Shown here: positions 1-10,400 of the stretch, piece after piece | Numbering within the stretch: position 1 is the first letter of the stretch | Layout of the letters: each line of letters starts with the position of its first letter | Source of the DNA: Dyella sp. RRB7 | GTDB lineage: Bacteria; Pseudomonadota; Gammaproteobacteria; Xanthomonadales; Rhodanobacteraceae | Length of the DNA stretch: 64,000 nt | NCBI RefSeq assembly: GCF_022761115.1 | Contig: NZ_JAKWJS010000008.1 | Span: forward strand, 98,222-162,221 | Reading direction: 5' to 3' | Program-made: the position numbers and the translations under genes | Notes under the pieces: model-generated | The model's database searches: none | The model's input: the letters and a program-made list of their open reading frames with translations, nothing else | What the model was told of the DNA's origin: nothing

Positions 1-433
1 CCAGCAGGCCCTGGGTGGGGTGGGCGCGGTTGCCATCGCCAGCGTTGATGACTGACACGCCGCTCATTGCGTGGCGTACGAGTTCTTCAGGCGTGCCGGA
101 CACCTTGTGGCGCACCACGATGGCGTCCAGGTGCATGGCCTCCAGCGTGTGCAGGGTGTCGAACAGCGCCTCGCCCTTGCTGGTGGAGGAGAAGCCGATG
201 TCGAAATTGATCACGTCGGCGCCGAGCCGGCGTGCGGCCAGCTCGAACGAGGTGCGGGTGCGCGTCGACGGCTCGAAGAACAGGTTCAGGATCGTGCGGC
301 CGTTCAGCAGGTCGAGCTTGCGGGTGCCATGGGCGCAGCCCTCGCGCATGGTCTCCGCGCGATCGAGCAGGCGCTCGATGCTGGCGCGGGGCAGGTTTTC
401 CAGCGTGGTGAGATGGCGCAGGCGTGGGCTCAT
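1..433 (-). CDS. pyrB: aspartate carbamoyltransferase catalytic chain, 3' part outside window
   Basis: Condenses carbamoyl phosphate with L-aspartate, the committed step of de novo pyrimidine synthesis in the cytosol. The gene reads leftward off the window edge, so only the first 144 codons of a family of about 310 are visible. Seen directly: the carbamoyl-phosphate loop FFEPSTRT at residues 52-59, the STSKGE loop at 83-88 that reaches the neighbouring active site, and HPTQ at 138-141. The ATG at 431-433 gives the usual N-terminus (MSPRLRHL). It lies 25 bases after the ruvX stop and is probably the last visible gene of the gshB-tonB-yqgE-ruvX-pyrB operon. The call is secure; the missing C-terminal half holds the aspartate-binding domain. 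Confidence 0.95.
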   Translation of the reverse strand, partial: MSPRLRHLTTLENLPRASIERLLDRAETMREGCAHGTRKLDLLNGRTILNLFFEPSTRTRTSFELAARRLGADVINFDIGFSSTSKGEALFDTLHTLEAMHLDAIVVRHKVSGTPEELVRHAMSGVSVINAGDGNRAHPTQGLL

Positions 434-458
434 GGCAGGCGGATCGTCCGGGTAGGGG

Positions 459-890
459 TCAGTGGCCAGTGGGGGCGGAGGCGAGCCAGCGCTCAAGGAT
501 CACGGCGGCGGCTTCGGCGTCGATGGTGGCGGCATCGCGGCGTTTCTTCAGTCCGGTGGCGCGGGCGTTGGCGAAGCGCTGGGCGGCTTCCTGCGAGCTG
601 TGGCGTTCGTCGGTGAGGTCCACCGGCAGGCCGTAGCGCTGGCCCAGTTTCTCGGCGAAGCGGCGGGCACCGCGGCTGGCGGGCTGTTCCTGGCCATCGA
701 GGGTCAGCGGCAGGCCGACCACCAGGGTGTCCGGCTGCCATTCCTGGCGCAAGGCATCGAGCCTGGTCCAATCGGGATCGCCATCGCGCACCGGGATGGC
801 GGCCAGTCCGCGCGCGCTCGCGGTGAAGCGGTTGCCGACGGCGACGCCGAGCAGGCGGCTGCCGAAGTCGAAGCCAAACACACAGCTCAT
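459..890 (-). CDS. ruvX: Holliday junction resolvase-like RuvX/YqgF
   Basis: RNase H-fold protein of 143 residues, close to the usual 135-150. The family is linked to processing of the 16S rRNA 5' end and to Holliday junction cleavage. The nuclease-fold strand FGFDFGSRLLGVAVG occupies residues 4-18 with the first acidic residue in DFG. LVVGLP and the DERHSS segment follow, and DAEAAAVIL near the C-terminus carries the last acidic residue. The start ATG overlaps the yqgE stop in an ATGA, so translation is probably coupled. A longer upstream reading exists in this frame but would run through yqgE, so the overlapping ATG was chosen. yqgE-ruvX adjacency is common in proteobacteria. Confidence 0.95.
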   Translation of the reverse strand: MSCVFGFDFGSRLLGVAVGNRFTASARGLAAIPVRDGDPDWTRLDALRQEWQPDTLVVGLPLTLDGQEQPASRGARRFAEKLGQRYGLPVDLTDERHSSQEAAQRFANARATGLKKRRDAATIDAEAAAVILERWLASAPTGH

Positions 891-1462
891 GCGTGTCCCG
901 CGTAGCCGGGCAACGCCAGTGGATCGACGCCGACCAGTCCCGCCGCCGCGCTCCAGCGTTCCTCCAGCGGGGTGTGGAACACCACGCGCTCGCTGGCTTC
1001 CACGGTGAGCCAGGTGTTGTCCTTCAGCTCCTGCTCGAGCTGGCCGGCGCTCCAGCCGGCGTAGCCCAGCGCCATCACGGCCAGTCGCGGGCCTTCGCCG
1101 TTGGCCATGGCCACCAGGATGTCGCGCGAGGTGGTGACCGACCATTCGGCGTTGATGCGGTAGCTGGACTCCCAGTGCCCCGGCTCGCGATGCAGCACGA
1201 AGCCGCGCTCCTGCTGCACGGGGCCGCCGATCAGCACCGGCGCGTCGGCCAGTTCCAGGTCGTTGCAGTCGAGCTTCATCTGGGCCAGCACGTCGCCCAG
1301 GCGGTATTCGGAAAGCTGGTTCACCAGCAGCCCCACCGCGCCATCCTCATCGTGCTGGCAGATAAAGGCCACGCCGCGCGAGAACGGCGGTTCGGCCAGG
1401 CTGGGCATGGCGATCAGGAAGTGGCCAGCGAGGGAGGGGAGCTGAGACTGGGAAACGGTCAT
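887..1462 (-). CDS. yqgE: YqgE/AlgH family protein (DUF179)
   Basis: A 191-residue member of the YqgE/AlgH family, whose biochemical role is unsettled; AlgH has been linked to alginate regulation in Pseudomonas. Recognised by LAGHFLIAMPSL at the N-terminus, FSRGVAFICQHDEDGAVGLLVN, the VLIGGPVQQERGFVLH segment and ALGYAGWSAGQLEQEL, all hallmark blocks in order. The start is the ATG at 1460-1462, giving MTVSQSQLPSLAGHF; an in-frame start 22 codons upstream would add a basic stretch not typical of the family. It overlaps ruvX by four bases and follows the tonB-like gene by 82 bases, as part of the same leftward operon. Confidence 0.95.
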   Translation of the reverse strand: MTVSQSQLPSLAGHFLIAMPSLAEPPFSRGVAFICQHDEDGAVGLLVNQLSEYRLGDVLAQMKLDCNDLELADAPVLIGGPVQQERGFVLHREPGHWESSYRINAEWSVTTSRDILVAMANGEGPRLAVMALGYAGWSAGQLEQELKDNTWLTVEASERVVFHTPLEERWSAAAGLVGVDPLALPGYAGHA

Positions 1463-1544
1463 GGGCGCATTGTAAGCCCTGCGAGGGGCCAGTCGCCCAT
1501 GAGCGGCGAACGAAGTCGGGGCGGGCATCCGCTCGCCCCGGTAT

Positions 1545-2408
1545 TCAGCGGCTGCGCAAGATGTCGTTGGGCATGAACTGCCAGGTGCGCGTGATGTTCA
1601 GCTCGTCGATCTGGTCCTTGTCCACCGGCAGGGCGGGGAACGGCGCGGCCAGGCGCACGATGCGCTGTGCGGCGGCATCCAGCAACGGCTGGCCCGAGCT
1701 TTGCACCACCTCGATGCCCTTGACCGAGCCATCGCGGTTGAGCGTCACCGTCATCAGCACATCGCCGTGCAGTCCCCGGCGGCGCGCCTCGTTGGGGTAG
1801 TTGAGGTTGCCCACGCGTTCCACCCGGTCGACCCAGCCGCGCATGTAGGCGGCATAGGCGTATTCCTTGGTGTTGGAGGAGATGAATTTCTTCTTGGGGC
1901 GCTTGGCGTAGTTCTCGATGCTGTTGCGGCGCTCGGCGGCCAGCTGGGCCATTTCCTGCTGCCGCTTGGCCTCGGCCGATTCGGGCAGATCCTGCGGCGT
2001 CTGCTCCAGCTTGGCGCTGTCGGTGCTGACGCTGTAGTGGCTGTTGCCGGTGGTGGTGAGCAGCTTGTCCTCGGTGGCTTCCTGCGGCCGCGGGGCGCTG
2101 GCCTCGACGGGCCGCGGCGCCACCCCGGGGGTGGGCCTGGGCGTCGGGCCGGATACCAGCTGCGAGGGGCGCGCGGCCTTGTCGCTTTCGCCGCCGCCGC
2201 TGTTGTTGGCCTGGGCCAGGAAGTCGGCCTTGTCGGGCGCCTCGCGGTTGGCCACGTCCACCAGGGTCACGTCCAGCGTCGGCAGGCTGGGCTTGGCCTT
2301 CACGTAGCTGAAGGTGATGCCGAGCACCAGCACGCCATGCAGCAACAGCGAGAAAAGCATCGTGGCGCCGATCGTGTCGGCGCCGGTGCGGACAGCAGGT
2401 TGGCTCAC
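1545..2408 (-). CDS. tonB: energy transducer TonB family protein
   Basis: A 287-residue TonB-family protein that would carry proton-motive energy from the inner membrane to outer-membrane receptors. Order of parts: short cytoplasmic tail, one membrane anchor at about residues 15-36, a Pro/Ala-rich periplasmic spacer at about 75-115 (PTPRPTPGVAPRP), a charged helical section, and a C-terminal TonB domain from about 195 with NYPNEARRRGLHGDVLM and VVQSSGQPLLDAAA. The start is GTG and overlaps the gshB stop in a GTGA, so it is probably coupled to gshB. No ExbB or ExbD gene is nearby. The TonB-dependent receptor at 46537-49470 is a possible but unproven partner; gshB-tonB adjacency is usual in Xanthomonadales. 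Confidence 0.92.
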   Translation of the reverse strand: MSQPAVRTGADTIGATMLFSLLLHGVLVLGITFSYVKAKPSLPTLDVTLVDVANREAPDKADFLAQANNSGGGESDKAARPSQLVSGPTPRPTPGVAPRPVEASAPRPQEATEDKLLTTTGNSHYSVSTDSAKLEQTPQDLPESAEAKRQQEMAQLAAERRNSIENYAKRPKKKFISSNTKEYAYAAYMRGWVDRVERVGNLNYPNEARRRGLHGDVLMTVTLNRDGSVKGIEVVQSSGQPLLDAAAQRIVRLAAPFPALPVDKDQIDELNITRTWQFMPNDILRSR

Positions 2409-3382
2409 GCGGCGCGGGTTCCGGTTCGTTTTTGTTCGATGACGTCGAACAACTGGCCGGCAATATTAAGCCCGAACTGGGCGTCCAGTTCGCGCGCACA
2501 GGTCGGCGATGTGACGTTGATCTCGGTGAGGTAGTCGCCGATCACGTCCAGGCCCACGAACAGCAGGCCGCGGCGGCGCAGTTCGGGCGCCACCTGCGAG
2601 ACGATCCAGCGGTCCCGCTCGCTCAGCGGCACGCCCACGCCCCGGCCGCCGGCGGCCAGGTTGCCGCGGAATTCGTTGCCCTGGGGGATGCGCGCCAGCG
2701 CGTACGGCACCGGTTCGCCGTCGATCACCAGGATGCGCTTGTCGCCCTGGGTGATCTGGGGGATGTACTTCTGCGCCATGGTGAATTGGCGATGCTCGCC
2801 GTGCGGCCCGGCGGCGATCAGCGTTTCCAGCATGGAGTTGAGGTTGCTGTCGCCGGCGCTGACCCGGAAGATGCCGCGCCCGCCCATGCCGTCGAGCGGC
2901 TTGAGCACTACCTCGCCATGGGTGGCCACGAAGGCGCGCAGCTCGGCCGCATCGCGGGACACCAGGGTGGGCGCCATGCACTGGGGGAAGTGCATCGCGA
3001 ACAGCTTTTCGTTGCAGTCGCGCAAGGCCTGCGGCCGGTTGACCACGCTGACCCCGTCGCGCTCGGCCAGCTCCGCCACCATAGTGTCGTAGACGAATTG
3101 CGCGTCCACCGGCGGGTCCTTGCGCAGCAGCACCACGTCCATCTCGCGCAGGTCGCGCCAGCGGGGTTCCTCGAGCATGAACCAGCCCGACGGGTCGTCC
3201 CGTACCGAGAGCGGGGCCAGGCGCGCCCAGGGTTCGCCGCTGCGGGAGGCCAGGTCACCCTGTTCCATGTAGAACAGCCGGTGTCCGCGCCGCTGGGCCT
3301 CCAGCAACATGGCGAAGGTGGTGTCCTTGGCGATCTTGATTGAGCCGATCGGGTCCATCAGCACGGCGACCGAAAGGGTCAT
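2405..3382 (-). CDS. gshB: glutathione synthase
   Basis: Ligates glycine to gamma-glutamylcysteine with ATP, the second step of glutathione synthesis. The 325-residue protein has the family opening LSVAVLMDPIGSIKIAKD, the ATP-grasp nucleotide loop LKPLDGMGGRGIFRV, the KYIPQI segment, and the C-terminal metal/ATP block ending EINVTSPTC. Two ATGs lie six bases apart. The downstream one (3380-3382) is preferred because the GGAGA ribosome site sits six bases before it, whereas it touches the upstream ATG directly. It is the first gene of the leftward operon; its promoter probably lies in the region shared with pilG. Confidence 0.96.
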   Translation of the reverse strand: MTLSVAVLMDPIGSIKIAKDTTFAMLLEAQRRGHRLFYMEQGDLASRSGEPWARLAPLSVRDDPSGWFMLEEPRWRDLREMDVVLLRKDPPVDAQFVYDTMVAELAERDGVSVVNRPQALRDCNEKLFAMHFPQCMAPTLVSRDAAELRAFVATHGEVVLKPLDGMGGRGIFRVSAGDSNLNSMLETLIAAGPHGEHRQFTMAQKYIPQITQGDKRILVIDGEPVPYALARIPQGNEFRGNLAAGGRGVGVPLSERDRWIVSQVAPELRRRGLLFVGLDVIGDYLTEINVTSPTCARELDAQFGLNIAGQLFDVIEQKRTGTRAA

Positions 3383-3388
3383 CGTCAT

Positions 3389-3848
3389 TCTCCGGTAGTA
3401 GAGCCTGTTCACCATCTCCCCGGTCGCGGGCCCGGTCAGCGGGTACGCAGGGAGGCGTCATGGCCGGCGTCAGTTTTGAGGAGCGGGGAGTGTATGCCGA
3501 TACATACCCCGCTGGCCTCATCCGCGGCGGTTGCCTTCAGCCCGGCAGGGCTGGGATGGCGGCCGGCGGGTAGTTAGCCGGCCTGCCGGCGACGGTGGCG
3601 ACCCGCCCCAGGGTCGTACCGTTACCCGGAAGAATGCGGTCAATTAATGACGTAGGACGCTTCACGCGAGATTTCAGCTTGACGTCACGTCGGGCAGGCG
3701 GTAAACAGCAACGCACGAGTGCCTGCCGGCTGAGTGAAGTCGTACGTCGTTGGAAACTTTGCGGGATTTTCCTGTCCATAGGACTGTCGGTCCCGCGCCG
3801 ACGGTCGGACGATTTACCTGAGCCTGGGGCGGGTCGCAGGGGGGTGTT
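3389..3848. promoter_or_regulatory. 460-base divergent regulatory region between gshB and pilG
   Basis: No gene is supported here; short open frames lack family motifs. The region must carry promoters for the leftward gshB operon and the rightward Chp operon. A sigma-70-like candidate for pilG is TTGACG at 3679-3684 and TAAACA at 3702-3707, with a 17-base spacer; the -10 match is weak. A short palindrome GTCAATTAATGAC at 3639-3651 lies just upstream and could be an operator. The pilG leader of about 140 bases after the candidate promoter is long. All of this is inference from motif resemblance. Confidence 0.4.
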
Positions 3849-4250
3849 GTGAACTTGAACATAAGTGGAAATGGCCTGGCCGGCCTCAAGGTCATGGTTA
3901 TCGATGACTCGAAGACCATCCGTCGGACGGCCGAAACCCTCCTGAAGAAAGAGGGGTGCGACGTGCTGACGGCCGTGGACGGCTTCGAGGCCCTCGCCAA
4001 GATCTCCGACCAGAAGCCCGCGATCATCTTTGTCGACATCATGATGCCGCGCCTGGACGGGTATCAGACCTGCGCGTTGATCAAGAACAACCCGCAGTTC
4101 CGCGGCACGCCGGTCATCATGCTCAGCTCGAAAGACGGCCTGTTCGACAAGGCGCGCGGCCGTATCGTCGGGGCCGAACAATATCTGACCAAGCCGTTCA
4201 CCCGAGACGAGCTGCTTGGTGCCATCCATCGTCATGTCAGCACGGTGTAA
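3849..4250 (+). CDS. pilG: twitching motility response regulator PilG
   Basis: Single-domain CheY-like receiver of 133 residues. In Pseudomonas, PilG acts with the PilB extension motor and raises cAMP to promote pilus extension. Receiver residues are intact: acidic pocket D19/D20, phosphoacceptor D63 in FVDIMMPRLDG, S93/S94 and K115 in LTKPF. The 10-residue N-terminal extension (MNLNISGNGL) before the fold is typical of PilG. The start is GTG at 3849, preceded by a G-rich ribosome site (GGGGGG). It is the first gene of the rightward Chp operon, 31 bases before pilH. There is no output domain, so it acts by protein contact. Confidence 0.95.
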   Translation: MNLNISGNGLAGLKVMVIDDSKTIRRTAETLLKKEGCDVLTAVDGFEALAKISDQKPAIIFVDIMMPRLDGYQTCALIKNNPQFRGTPVIMLSSKDGLFDKARGRIVGAEQYLTKPFTRDELLGAIHRHVSTV

Positions 4251-4281
4251 CGCCGGCGACTACAGGGTCTGAGGGGGGCCT

Positions 4282-4653
4282 GTGGCCAATATTCTCATTA
4301 TCGATGACTCGCCGACCGACGTGCGCGTGTTCACCACGCTGCTCGAGCGGGCGGGTTATCAGGTCGATTCCGTCGGCAATGCCGAGGAAGGCATCGAGCG
4401 TGTGCGTGCGCAGCTACCGGACCTGGTCATCATGGACGTCATCATGCCCGGCATGAACGGCTTTCAGGCTACGCGCACGTTGACGCGCGACCCGGTCACG
4501 TCCGGCGTTCCGATCGTCATGATCACCACCAAATCCATGGAGACCGATCGGGTATGGGGCCTGCGCCAGGGTGCGCGCGCGTTCATCACCAAGCCGGTCA
4601 ACGAGAAAGACCTGCTAGCCTGCATCAACGACCTGCTGCCAAGCGCAGCCTGA
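4282..4653 (+). CDS. pilH: twitching motility response regulator PilH
   Basis: Second single-domain receiver, 123 residues, of the pilus chemosensory pathway. In Pseudomonas, PilH opposes PilG and favours retraction or acts as a phosphate sink. Intact receiver residues: D8/D9, phosphoacceptor D52 in IMDVIMPGMNG, T82/T83 and K104 in FITKPVNEKD. The GTG start follows a GGGGGG tract by a few bases, like the pilG start. pilI begins 7 bases after its stop, so co-translation is likely. It is distinguished from PilG by lacking the N-terminal extension and by the MITTKSMETDRVWGLRQGA segment. Confidence 0.95.
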   Translation: MANILIIDDSPTDVRVFTTLLERAGYQVDSVGNAEEGIERVRAQLPDLVIMDVIMPGMNGFQATRTLTRDPVTSGVPIVMITTKSMETDRVWGLRQGARAFITKPVNEKDLLACINDLLPSAA

Positions 4654-4660
4654 GGCGACG

Positions 4661-5200
4661 ATGACCCAGACCGCCTCGCTCTCGCCCTTCGAATTGCTGG
4701 CCCGTTACGAACGGCTGTCGCTGGCGCATGCCTCCGACACGCCGGAAAAGCTTGAAGCCCCGGGGCTTTGGCGCGGCATCGGCTATCGCGCCGGCAGCCG
4801 CCTGTTTGTCAGCGGCATCGACGAGATCAGCGAGCTGCTGGCGGTGCCGTCGTTGACGCCGGTGCCCGGCACGCGACCATGGCTGCTTGGCGTGGCCAAT
4901 GTGCGCGGCAACCTGGTGCCGGTGATCGACCTGGGCCGTTTCCTGTTCGGCGAACGCACCGTGCAGACCGAGCGCACCCGCTTGCTGATCGTCCGCCAGG
5001 GCGGTGGCAGCGTGGCGCTGATGGTGGACGAGGTGTTCGGGCAGCGCACGGTCGATGCCGAGCAGCGTCGCGCCGCCGAGCGGGAAGACGATCCACGTCT
5101 GGCGCGGTTTGTCGACGATCGTGTCGGCGAGCCGCGACTGGCCGTGTTCAGCATGGGCAAGTTGGTACGAGCACCGGATTTCCGCCAGGCCGCGGCCTGA
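4661..5200 (+). CDS. pilI: CheW-like adaptor PilI
   Basis: A 179-residue adaptor with one CheW domain that should couple the receptor PilJ to the kinase ChpA at the inner face of the membrane. The CheW fold spans about residues 45-170 and shows GYRAGSRLFVSGIDEISELL, the conserved PWLLGVANVRGNLVPVIDL core and a later MVDEVFGQRTVD strand. The N-terminal 45 residues are helical and typical of PilI. It sits between pilH (7 bases) and pilJ (116 bases), the standard Chp order. Confidence 0.93.
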   Translation: MTQTASLSPFELLARYERLSLAHASDTPEKLEAPGLWRGIGYRAGSRLFVSGIDEISELLAVPSLTPVPGTRPWLLGVANVRGNLVPVIDLGRFLFGERTVQTERTRLLIVRQGGGSVALMVDEVFGQRTVDAEQRRAAEREDDPRLARFVDDRVGEPRLAVFSMGKLVRAPDFRQAAA

Positions 5201-5316
5201 CGGGGCAACAGTTGGACGATAAGTAGGACCGGTGCCTCTCGAGGCCGGAATCAGGGCGATGATCCGAAGCCTTCGCCGGCATGTGCGGCGGGGTGTAGAA
5301 GGGCGAGGTGAACGAA

Positions 5317-7347
5317 ATGAGCACTACAGGGGGCGTCGGCAAAGAGCGGGGCTATACCGGCCTCATCATTGCGCTGGTGATCGCGTTCGGCTTCACGGGT
5401 GTGGACTTCGTCATGCTCACGTTGAAGGGCCGCGAAGACAGTCAGGCCGTGGGACTGACCACGCAGATCCAGGTGTTGTCGCAGCAGACCGCGAGATACG
5501 CCCTGGAGGCGGCGGACGGTAACGTCGACTCCTTCAAGGAGTTGGAGACCAACCGCAACGCCATCGATTCGGCCATCCAGCGCCTGAACAAGGGCGATGA
5601 CAAGAGCGGCATGAAGCCCTATGCCGACAACAACGCCACGCCGGCCGGCCGTGCCGTCGCCGCGTTGAGCAACGCCTGGGGCCAGCTCGACGCCGATATC
5701 GGCAAGATCCTTTCCAACAAGGCGTTGGTGGTGGATTCGGCCCAGCGCGCCACCACCCTCGCGCGCGAACTGCCGCTGCTCAACTCGAGCATGGAGCAGG
5801 TGGTGAACATCCTGCAGCAGCGCGGCGGCAGTGCGGAGCAGACCTATACCTCGGCGCGCCAGATGCTGCTGGCCGACCGTATGGTGCGTCGCGTGCAGGA
5901 AGTGCTGCAGGGTGGCGACGCCTCGCAGCCCGCCGCCGATGGCCTGGCCCGTGACGGCCAGCTCTACGGTTCGGTGCTCAAGGGCCTGCTCGAAGGCAAC
6001 ACCGAAGTGGGCGTGCACTCGATGGGGGACGCCAACGCGCGCAAGATCCTCACCGACATGCAGTCGCAGTGGGACAATCTGCAGGACCCGGTCGGCAAGC
6101 TGGTCGGTGCCGCGGGCAACCTCACCGACGTGAAGCGCGCCGGCAACCAGGCCTCGCTCGATTCGCAGAACGTGCTGCTGCGCGCCAACGAATTGGCTGA
6201 CCAGGTCGGCAAGCTGCCCACCCGGCGCCTGTTCCCCAACCTATGGTGGGGCGTGCTGGGCGCGATCGGCGCGGCCGCCTTCCTGATCGTGCTGGTGGTG
6301 CAGCTGATCGCCGACCAGCGCCGCCGCTTCCAGGATTCGACCGAACTCAACCAGCGCAACCAGGAGGCGATCATGCGCCTGCTGGACGAGATGGGCTCGC
6401 TCGCCGAAGGTGACCTGACGGTCAAGACCACGGTGACCGAGGACATCACGGGCGCCATCGCCGACTCGGTGAATTACGCCATCGACGAGCTGCGCACCCT
6501 GGTGACCACCATCAACGAGACCTCGGAGCAGGTGTCCTCCTCGGCCCAGGAAACGCAGACCACCGCGCGCCACCTGGCCGAGTCGGCGCAGCACCAGGCG
6601 CAGCGGATCAGCACGGCCACCACCGCGATCAACCAGATCGCCAGCCTGATGGATACCGTGTCGAAGGATTCCGCCGAGTCGGCCGACGTGGCCGAACGCT
6701 CGGTGAAAATCGCCTCGCGCGGCGCCGAAGTGGTGCGCGAGACGATCTCGGGCATGGACTCGATCCGCGACCAGATCCAGGAGACCTCCAAGCGCATCAA
6801 GCGGCTGGGCGAATCCTCGCAGGAGATCGGCTCCATCGTGGAACTGATCAACGACATCGCCGAGCAGACCAACATCCTCGCCTTGAACGCCGCCATCCAG
6901 GCCGCGTCGGCGGGTGAGGCGGGCCGCGGCTTCGCGGTGGTGGCGGACGAAGTGCAGCGCCTGGCCGAACGTTCGGCCAGCGCCACCAAGCGAATCGAAA
7001 CGCTGGTGCAGACCATTCAGTCCGATACCAACGAAGCGGTGAACTCGATGGAGCAGACCACCGCCGAAGTGGTGGCCGGTGCCCGCCTGGCGGAAGACGC
7101 CGGCAGTGCGCTGGGCGACATCGAGCGCGTGTCGCATGACCTGTCCGCGCTGATTCAGAACATCTCCACCGCAGCGCGCCAGCAATCGACCGCGGCCACC
7201 GACATCTCGGTGTCGATGAACGCGATTCAGGAAATTACCTCGCAGACCTCGCAGGGCGCGAGCCAGACGGCCGACTCGATCGGTTACCTGGCCCAGCTGG
7301 CGAGTGACCTGCGGCGTTCGGTGGCCCACTTCAAGCTGCCGGGCTGA
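5317..7347 (+). CDS. pilJ: methyl-accepting chemotaxis protein PilJ
   Basis: Transmembrane chemoreceptor of the Chp system, 676 residues from the chosen ATG. Order: first membrane segment near residues 11-31, a long periplasmic sensor region, second membrane segment near 308-331 ([20 protein letters not shown]), a HAMP-like linker, then a cytoplasmic signalling helix bundle with the kinase-control tip [21 protein letters not shown]. In Pseudomonas PilJ senses surface contact through pilins. The ATG at 5317 has GAGG eight bases upstream; a GTG at 5308 is an alternative that adds three residues. No pilK methyltransferase gene follows: only 73 bases separate it from chpA. Confidence 0.94.
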   Translation: MSTTGGVGKERGYTGLIIALVIAFGFTGVDFVMLTLKGREDSQAVGLTTQIQVLSQQTARYALEAADGNVDSFKELETNRNAIDSAIQRLNKGDDKSGMKPYADNNATPAGRAVAALSNAWGQLDADIGKILSNKALVVDSAQRATTLARELPLLNSSMEQVVNILQQRGGSAEQTYTSARQMLLADRMVRRVQEVLQGGDASQPAADGLARDGQLYGSVLKGLLEGNTEVGVHSMGDANARKILTDMQSQWDNLQDPVGKLVGAAGNLTDVKRAGNQASLDSQNVLLRANELADQVGKLPTRRLFPNLWWGVLGAIGAAAFLIVLVVQLIADQRRRFQDSTELNQRNQEAIMRLLDEMGSLAEGDLTVKTTVTEDITGAIADSVNYAIDELRTLVTTINETSEQVSSSAQETQTTARHLAESAQHQAQRISTATTAINQIASLMDTVSKDSAESADVAERSVKIASRGAEVVRETISGMDSIRDQIQETSKRIKRLGESSQEIGSIVELINDIAEQTNILALNAAIQAASAGEAGRGFAVVADEVQRLAERSASATKRIETLVQTIQSDTNEAVNSMEQTTAEVVAGARLAEDAGSALGDIERVSHDLSALIQNISTAARQQSTAATDISVSMNAIQEITSQTSQGASQTADSIGYLAQLASDLRRSVAHFKLPG

Positions 7348-7420
7348 CACATAACGTTTTCACAGGGGGCAACCTCGACGGTTGCGTGACAAACCGTTAC
7401 GTGGCCGGTGAGAGGGGCGC

Positions 7421-10400
7421 ATGAGACTTCAAGACCATATCGATTTCACCACCCTGCAGTGGGTCAAGCCAGAGCTCGACGAGACGCTGGCATCCGCCCG
7501 CGAGGCGTTGGAGTCCTACGTCGACAACCCGGGCGACCGGGATGCCATGCGTTCCTGCGCCGACAGCCTGCACCAGGTGCAAGGCACGCTGCGCATGGTC
7601 GAGCTCTACGGTGCCGCCATGGTCACCGAGGAGATGGAGACGCTTGCCATCTCGCTGCTGGAAGACCATGTCGCCGATCGCGAGAATGCCTACGCGGCGC
7701 TGATGCGCGGCCTGATGCAGCTGCCCGATTACCTCGAGCGGCTGTCCGGCGGCCACCGTGATGTGCCGGTGGTGTTGCTGCCGTTGCTCAACGACCTGCG
7801 TTCCAGCCGCGGTCAGCAGGCGCTGCACGAGTCGGCGCTGTTCGCGCCCAATCTCGACATGGCGCTGCCGCCGCAGGTACCGGCGGCGGCCCATGACGCC
7901 GCGCCGGAACGCCAGCGCAGCGAAGTGTCCACCTTGCGCCTGCGCTTCCAGCAGCAACTGCTGTCCTGGTTCCGCGGCCAGGGCAACGACCAGCAGCTGG
8001 GCGGCATGATCCAGACCCTGGACGCCATCACCGCGCGCTGCCACAGCGTGGCGGGTCGTCGCCTGTGGTGGATTGCCGCCGGCGTGCTCGAAGGCATGCA
8101 GCAGGGCGCGCTCAAGGCCCAGGCGGCCGAGGTGCGTCAGCTCATCGGCAAGGTCGACCGCAGCATCCGCCAGCTGGTGGAACAAGGCGAGGCCAGCCTG
8201 CGTGGCGGCGATGCCGACGAACTGGCCCGCAAGCTGCTCTACGTGGTGGGCCAGGTCAGGCAGGGCAGTCCGCGCATGGAGCTGCTGCGCCAGACCTACG
8301 CGCTCGATGCATTGCTTCCGGAAGAGAGCGAGATCGAACACGCCCGTGGCTCGATGTCCGGCCACAACCGCGCGCTGCTCGACTCCGTGGCCAAGGCCTT
8401 GAAGGACGACCTGCTGCGGGTGAAGGAATCGCTGGACCTGTTCCTGCGCCAGACCGACGCCGATCCGGCCCAGCTGGCCAGCCAGACCGAAGTGCTCGAA
8501 CGCGTGGGCGACACGCTGGGCATGCTGGCCCTGGGCGTGCCGCGCCGCGTGGTCAACGAACAGCGCCGCGTGCTGGACGAAATCGCCACCCGCGTGCGTG
8601 CGCCCGACGAAGAGCTGCTGCTCGACGTGGCCGGTGCGCTGCTGTACGTGGAAGCCTCGCTGGACGACCACATCGAAAGCCTGGGCGCCGACGAAGAGAT
8701 TCCCGCCGACACCTCCACCTCGATGCTGCCGCGCAGCGAGGCCCGTCACATCCTCGCCACGCTGATGCACGAGGCCACGGCCAACACTGGCAAGGTGAAG
8801 GAATCCATCGTCGCCTACGTCGAATCGGGTTGGCAGCCGCAGCAACTGGCCGAAGTCGGTCCGTTGATGGACGAAGTGGCGGGCGCCATGCGCATGCTGT
8901 CCGCGCCGCGTCCGGCCGAGCTGGCCGAGGGCATCGGCCGCTTCGTGGGCAACGAACTGTTGGCTGACCGTCGCGTGCCCAGCAGCGCGCAGATGGATCA
9001 TCTCGCCGATGCACTGGCGGCCCTGGAGTACTACCTCGAAGCCGCGCGTGAACACCGTGGCGGCCTGGAGCACATCCTGGACGTGGCCGAGCACAGCCTG
9101 AGCACGCTCGGCTATTGGCCGCTGCCGGCCGCGCGCGTGGCAGATCCGGGCGAACTCGACGAGGCGCCGGAGCATGTCGCCAAGGCCGCCGATGCCGCCC
9201 TGGCCGCCGCCCTGGCCAACCAGCCGGAGCTTACCGAGAGCGTCAGCCTGAGCCATGGCGACGACCTGTCCGGGCTCATCGTCGGCAGCAGCGACACGCC
9301 GCCGCCGGTGGAGCACGAGATCACCGGCCTGCGCCTGGCCGATACCCAGCACATCGCTCCGCAGGAGGCTTTGCAGGGCGATGAGAGTGAGTGGATCGAG
9401 ATCGAAGAGGAAATCTTCGAGCAGGTGCCGGTGGCCGGCAGTGCCGTGGTCGATGCGGGTTTCCAGACCAGCACGGCAGGCATCGATGACGACATCCGCG
9501 ACATCTTCCTGGAGGAAATGCAGGAGGAAATCGACAACCTGCATGCCGCCCGCCAGTCCTGGCTGGCCGACCCCCAGCAGCTCGATGCACTGGTACCGAT
9601 CCGCCGCTCCTTCCACACCCTGAAGGGTTCGGGCCGCCTGGTGGGTGCCTCCACCCTGGGCGAGTTCGCCTGGAAGGTGGAGAACATGCTCAACCGCGTG
9701 CTGGATCAGTCGATCCAGCCGCACGCCGGCGTGCAGGAAGTGGTCACCGCCGCCATCGACGCCCTGCCGCCGCTGCGCGCCGCGCTGACCGGCGAGGGCG
9801 TGCTTACGGCGCCGATCGCCGCCATCATGGAAACCGCCGAGCGATTGTCGGCCGGCCATGAAGACGCACGCATCGCCGACGTGGCCCCGGTTGCCATGGA
9901 AACCGTGCGCCGCGTCGTGCGCCGCCGCGTGCCGCGCCTGGATGCCGCGGTCGCCGCCGTGCCCACCGCCAGCCTCGCCGACATCGAAGCCACGCCTGCG
10001 GCGCCGGTCGAGCACGCGGACATCGTCATCGAAGCGCCGGTGATGCCGCCGATCGATCCGGTGCTGCTGGAGATCCTGCGCAGCGAAGTGGCGCAGTATC
10101 TGGCCACCATTCGCACGGCGATCAACCGCGTCGACGGCGAACTGCGCGTCGACGACAGCCTGCTGCGTGCCGTGCATACGCTGCACGGTGCGATCGCGAT
10201 GGTCGACATTCCGCTGCTCACGCATTTGCTGTCGCCGCTGGAAAGCCTGCTCAAGCGCCTGCGCGCAGCCGGCCTGCCGTTGTCTGACGAAGGCGTGCAC
10301 CTGCTCAGCCGCAGTGCCGATGCCGTTGACCATGTCATGGGCCAGTTCGACGCGCCGTCGCCGCAGTTGCCGGACATCGATGGGCTGATCCAGCGCCTGA

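Noticed and set aside
3469..3560. TGGC...TTGC as a sigma-54 promoter upstream of pilG.
   Set aside because: The GG and GC doublets are about 17 bases apart instead of 10.
3537..4235. A 232-codon minus frame over the gshB-pilG gap and pilG.
   Set aside because: Overlaps pilG antisense and shows no family; the gap is better read as a regulatory region.
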